DNA from: Syngnathus acus
Lineage: Eukaryota > Chordata > Actinopteri > Syngnathiformes > Syngnathidae
Reading direction: 5' to 3'
Assembly (NCBI RefSeq): GCF_901709675.1
Contig: NC_051091.1
Coordinates: 13,116,967-13,180,966 of the forward strand
DNA: 64,000 nucleotides
Position numbers and translations under genes: made by a program. This document shows positions 61,251 through 64,000 of the stretch, in pieces. The notes under the pieces are model-generated. The model was not told the origin of the DNA and did no database searches. It saw only the letters and a list, made by a program, of their open reading frames with translations. The number at the start of each line of letters is the position of its first letter. Position 1 is the first letter of the stretch.

Positions 61251-61825
61251 GATGTTTTTAATTTAGACGTCTATTTTAGATCTATACCGTAACCAATTTT
61301 AGACGTCTAAATTAGGTCTTTACGAGACCAGACGTCTAAAAGACGTCTATGGCTGACAGGGCTTTTGCCACTGAAAATGAAGGGGAGTTTCTCTATTGAA
61401 ACTAGCGACCATTCTCGTTTTCAAACAATGCAGGATGCTCAAGGACATTGATACGCGCCACCTGTTTCTTAAGGCCGACTTTAAGGAAGCGTTTCCCGTT
61501 TCCTCACATCTGTCACCAGGTGTTTGTGAGTTAAAGCTCTGCTCTGATTTCCAGATATCCGTCACCGTGTTGCCGTTTTGATTTCTTTATTACGTTATTG
61601 AGATGTATTCTTTCACTTATTCTTCATGATGATATATTTGGTCAGAATGTTTGCCGTTTGATCCGCTTTTGCGTCATAAGATAATCAATCATCTTATATT
61701 AAATCTGACCTGCAGGCACTGAAGTGATGGAAACCGGTTTTCATAATAACAGTGCCGTATATAATGAGAATCACTGATAGTAGTTTTTTGGTGAAATATT
61801 TTTTTAACTCGAATCAGTCACTTAT

Positions 61826-62437
61826 TTTCTCAAAAAGCCCCTTATGATGAAAAAGATATATGGACACAGATTTCCCTCGCCTGGACGCGGGTCACCGGGG
61901 CCCCCCTCTGGAGCCAGGCCTGGAGGCGGGGCTCGAAGGCGAGCGTCTGGTGGCCGGGCCTTCGCCCATGGGGCCCGGCCGGGCACAGCCCGAAAAGGAA
62001 ATGTGGGTCCCCCTTCCCATGGGCTCACCACCTGTGTGAGGGGCCAAAGGGGTCGGGTGCAGTGCAAGCTGGGCGGCGGCCAAAGGCAGGGACCTTGGCG
62101 GTCTGATCCCCGGCTGCAGAAGCTGGCTCTTGGGACATGGAATGTCACCTCTCTGGCTGGAAAGGAGCCCGAGCTGGTGTGCGAGGCAGAAAAGTTCCGA
62201 CTAGATATAGTCGGACTTGCCTCCACGCACAGTTTGGGTTCCGGTTCAAGCCCTCTCGAGAGGAGCTGGACTCTCTTCCACTCTGGAGTTGCCCACGGTG
62301 AGAGGCGTCGAGCAGGTGTGGGTATACTTATTGCCCCCCGGCTGGGCGCCTGCACATTGGGGTTCACCCCGGTGAACGAGAGGGTAGCCTCCCTCCGCCT
62401 TCGGGTGGGGGGACGGATCCTGACTGTTGTTTGTGTC
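61826..62437 (+). pseudogene. 5' fragment of a second Rex3/RTE-like LINE
   Basis: A 200-codon frame (61844-62443) repeats the 5' region and endonuclease start seen in the LINE at 61250-57855 ([40 protein letters not shown]). It then stops abruptly at VVCVY. The 3' part is missing, the reverse of normal LINE 5' truncation, so a rearrangement or later insertion cut it. Confidence 0.8.
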
Positions 62438-62790
62438 TACTAGTGAACATTTTAGACCTCACTAGTGCACTAGTGGATATTTGGGGCAGCTTGGTCCAGT
62501 AGGCCACAAGGGCATCAAAAAGCTGACTAGCTGGGATTTTGGCACTACTAGTGTATTTATAGGTGTCACTAACTACACTTATGTCAGCATTAGTTGACAT
62601 ACTCAACTTTCAAACTAGTTGCTGAAAATGAGTGAGTGGTTTAAGTTTCTGTGCAACTTGTATGACAATATGTATAACTAGTGTGGCTCAATGTCCAACT
62701 AGTACTGACAAAGACTGAACTAGTGAAGAACACTAATGTCAGGTATCAAGTATATAGAATAAATGCTCAAATGGCTCGCCATATTATGAG
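62438..62790. repeat. ACTAGT-rich segment, unclassified
   Basis: The 6-bp palindrome ACTAGT occurs about eight times in 300 bases (for example TCACTAGTGCACTAGTGG at 62459), usually as ACTAGTG. It begins exactly where the LINE fragment ends. I found no inverted termini or TSD. No coding frame. Confidence 0.5.
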
Positions 62791-63511
62791 TGTGTGACTT
62801 AAAAAAAACCTGTCTGTCTGTTTGACAGTACAGATAGAGAAAAAAAAACCACGCGTTTTGGCAATGGCAATTAAGCCTCAGAGGAGACCGAAATGCTGGC
62901 CGTGTTCATCATCATCCTTTTGTGATTTAAGTCCTCGGAGGCCACGCGACCTTTCGGGTTGTTTTTCCTCTGAAGATTTTGAAGTGCGTGAGGCAATTCT
63001 CAGTGGTCCACTGGGTGACTTGATGAATCCGCGGGGGAGGAACTAAAGTTCAAGCAGCTCGTTAGCAGAAATGAGAAGAAGCCAAAAGGGCAAATATTTG
63101 CCTACTGTACTTGAACACTTTTCCCCCAGTACTCTGAACTTTTACTAAATGCGTATATACATATTTATCAGCCTACTTTTAAATTTGAAAACCACGGAAT
63201 GTACATTTTGCGTGGTACGCTTACAAAACAATGCATTTTAATGCATGACAATGATTTTTTAAAAATAAATAAATGAATAAATAAAGGATCAGTCCTTCGG
63301 CAATTACAAGATTGCCAATTCCAGGCTGGGCCAAATCATTTGCAGCGTTACTCGTGGGCTGCTGCAAAAAATAAAAAACAGTATAGCAAAAATGTCCTTG
63401 GTTTTCATCTTTTGGGGTTGATTTGAAACGTGTTCCTTACGGGATTGCTTTAGGCCCATGCAGAAGAAGAGCGGTCAAAGATTTGAGAATAGTGTAGCTG
63501 TCTTTTTTTTT
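62791..63511. other. Unannotated DNA
   Basis: A 74-codon open frame at 62822-63046 (KPQRRPKCWPCSSSSFCDLS) has no recognisable domain or splice context. The rest is AT-rich. Confidence 0.3.
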
Positions 63512-64000
63512 TGTCAGGGATCGGATGGAGCAGGGCGACCAAATGCAGTTTGGACCAGGGTTTATTGAAGGGAACTCAAAAGGCAAACTGACATGACTTA
63601 ACAAAACAATAACTTGACTGACTGACCGGGACGTGAAACAAGAAGACAGCAGGACATGACACAGCAAGACCATACGACAACAGGACCCAAAAAGACAGCA
63701 AGACAACAATGATCTGACGGGGCGTGAGAGGCAGACAGGACTATATACACGACAGGTAACAAGAGGCAGGTGAGAATAATCAAACTAATCATGGGCACAC
63801 AGGAGGGGAGGGGCGAGCACACAGACAAAAACCATGACAACAGACCCCCCCCCACAAACCCAAAAACTGAAACCCCCACGTGGCGAACAGGGGAGGCGGG
63901 GGAGAAGCGCACCAGTCCAAATGACCTCACCGGCCATGGCAAAGTCCTAACCGCGGCCGGCGGCAACTCTGGGGACATGAACCGCAATCGGCGGCAACTC
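63512..64000 (-). mobile_element. 3' LTR and end of an LTR retrotransposon leaving the window
   Basis: 63512-63839 reads TGTCATGG...CCCTGACA on minus. It has TATATAG (about 63745) and AATAAACCCTGGTCCAA near its end. Just upstream on the gene strand is a G-run (GGGGGGGGTCTG), which fits a polypurine tract, so this is the 3' LTR and the internal part continues beyond 64000. It is related to the solo LTR at 530-898. Confidence 0.8.

Larger units (their letters stand above)
44726..61361 (-). mobile_element. Large unclassified TAGACGTCTA transposon, copy B
   Basis: It runs from CCCTGCGAGCATTTTGACG (44726) to GACGTCTATGGCTGACAGGG (61361), the same termini as copy A in reverse. CT lies directly outside both ends. 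Its own sequence survives at 44726-44765, 48414-50560, 56600-57850 and 61253-61361. The rest is an hAT, a mariner-like MITE, a Gypsy element and a Rex3-like LINE. Segments 48660-49300 and 50100-50570 match copy A in reverse. About 0.9 kb at 49300-50190 is absent from copy A. Confidence 0.75.
44216..61800 (+). mobile_element. hAT element split by a 16.6-kb insertion
   Basis: 44216-44725 and 61362-61800 are two halves of one element. Its layout is shown by the undivided relative at 53688-54980: CGGCCCGCGGGGCCCGCC, CAATGACTGCGTTTCCCCAG, CCTTCCCCTGGAATCCTTCC, then MSGPRKRKVDTECRVFKKEW (a transposase N-terminus similar to vertebrate GTF2IRD2-related hAT proteins). After the insert come ACTGAAAATGAAGGGGA and LKDIDTRHLFLKADFKEAF. 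The relative reads ACCAACAACACTGTTCCCACTG at the insertion point, so it serves as an empty site. The outer ends of this copy are worn away, and no complete transposase frame exists. Confidence 0.82.

Noticed and set aside
44726-61361. Copy B as a real 16.6-kb giant transposon carrying cargo genes
   Set aside because: Removing the bounded inserts (hAT, MITE, Gypsy, LINE) leaves only a few kilobases of its own sequence; the size is due to later insertions.
62822-63046. Small gene of 74 codons
   Set aside because: No homology recognised, no splice or promoter context, biased composition; not supported.

Overview
The window is from a teleost fish genome. It holds two spliced vertebrate genes (MCM2 and DDX27), and the rest is fish-type mobile DNA: L2 and Rex3/RTE-like LINEs, Tc1 and hAT transposons, a chromodomain Gypsy element, tRNA-derived SINEs and (GATG)n tails. 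I name no species. Clade names come from recognisable protein motifs, termini and target-site duplications (TSDs), not from a database search.

Layout. (1) 1-22085: an old L2 LINE on the minus strand, cut into at least six collinear fragments by successive insertions. These are a solo LTR, a 5.9-kb unclassified transposon full of the palindrome TAGACGTCTA, several hAT and Tc1 elements with exact TSDs, a younger L2 with an open 1065-codon ORF2, and another APE-type LINE. (2) 22283-24672: SINEs and microsatellites. (3) 25271-31454, minus: MCM2, 20 coding exons, 890 codons, with an E2F-like site and a CCAAT box just upstream. (4) 31648-33742: nested inverted-repeat elements. (5) 34350-44054, minus: DDX27, 21 coding exons, 752 codons, one GC-AG intron, and a first intron loaded with nested transposons. 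(6) 44216-61800: one hAT element split by a second TAGACGTCTA element in the opposite orientation. That element is itself filled with an hAT, a mariner-like MITE, a Gypsy element (interrupted by another hAT) and a Rex3-like LINE. (7) 61826-64000: a Rex3-like 5' fragment, an ACTAGT-rich segment, and the 3' LTR of an element that runs off the window.

How it fits together. MCM2 (replicative helicase subunit) and DDX27 (nucleolar DEAD-box protein of rRNA processing) lie head to tail on the minus strand. Both reading frames close perfectly across all predicted junctions, so both look functional. No transposon seen here has a complete, undamaged coding set. The closest is the L2 at 11727-15793, whose ORF2 is open but whose 5' end is lost. 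The main novelty candidate is the TAGACGTCTA element. Two diverged copies define both termini and suggest a spliced internal gene, and I cannot place it in a known superfamily.
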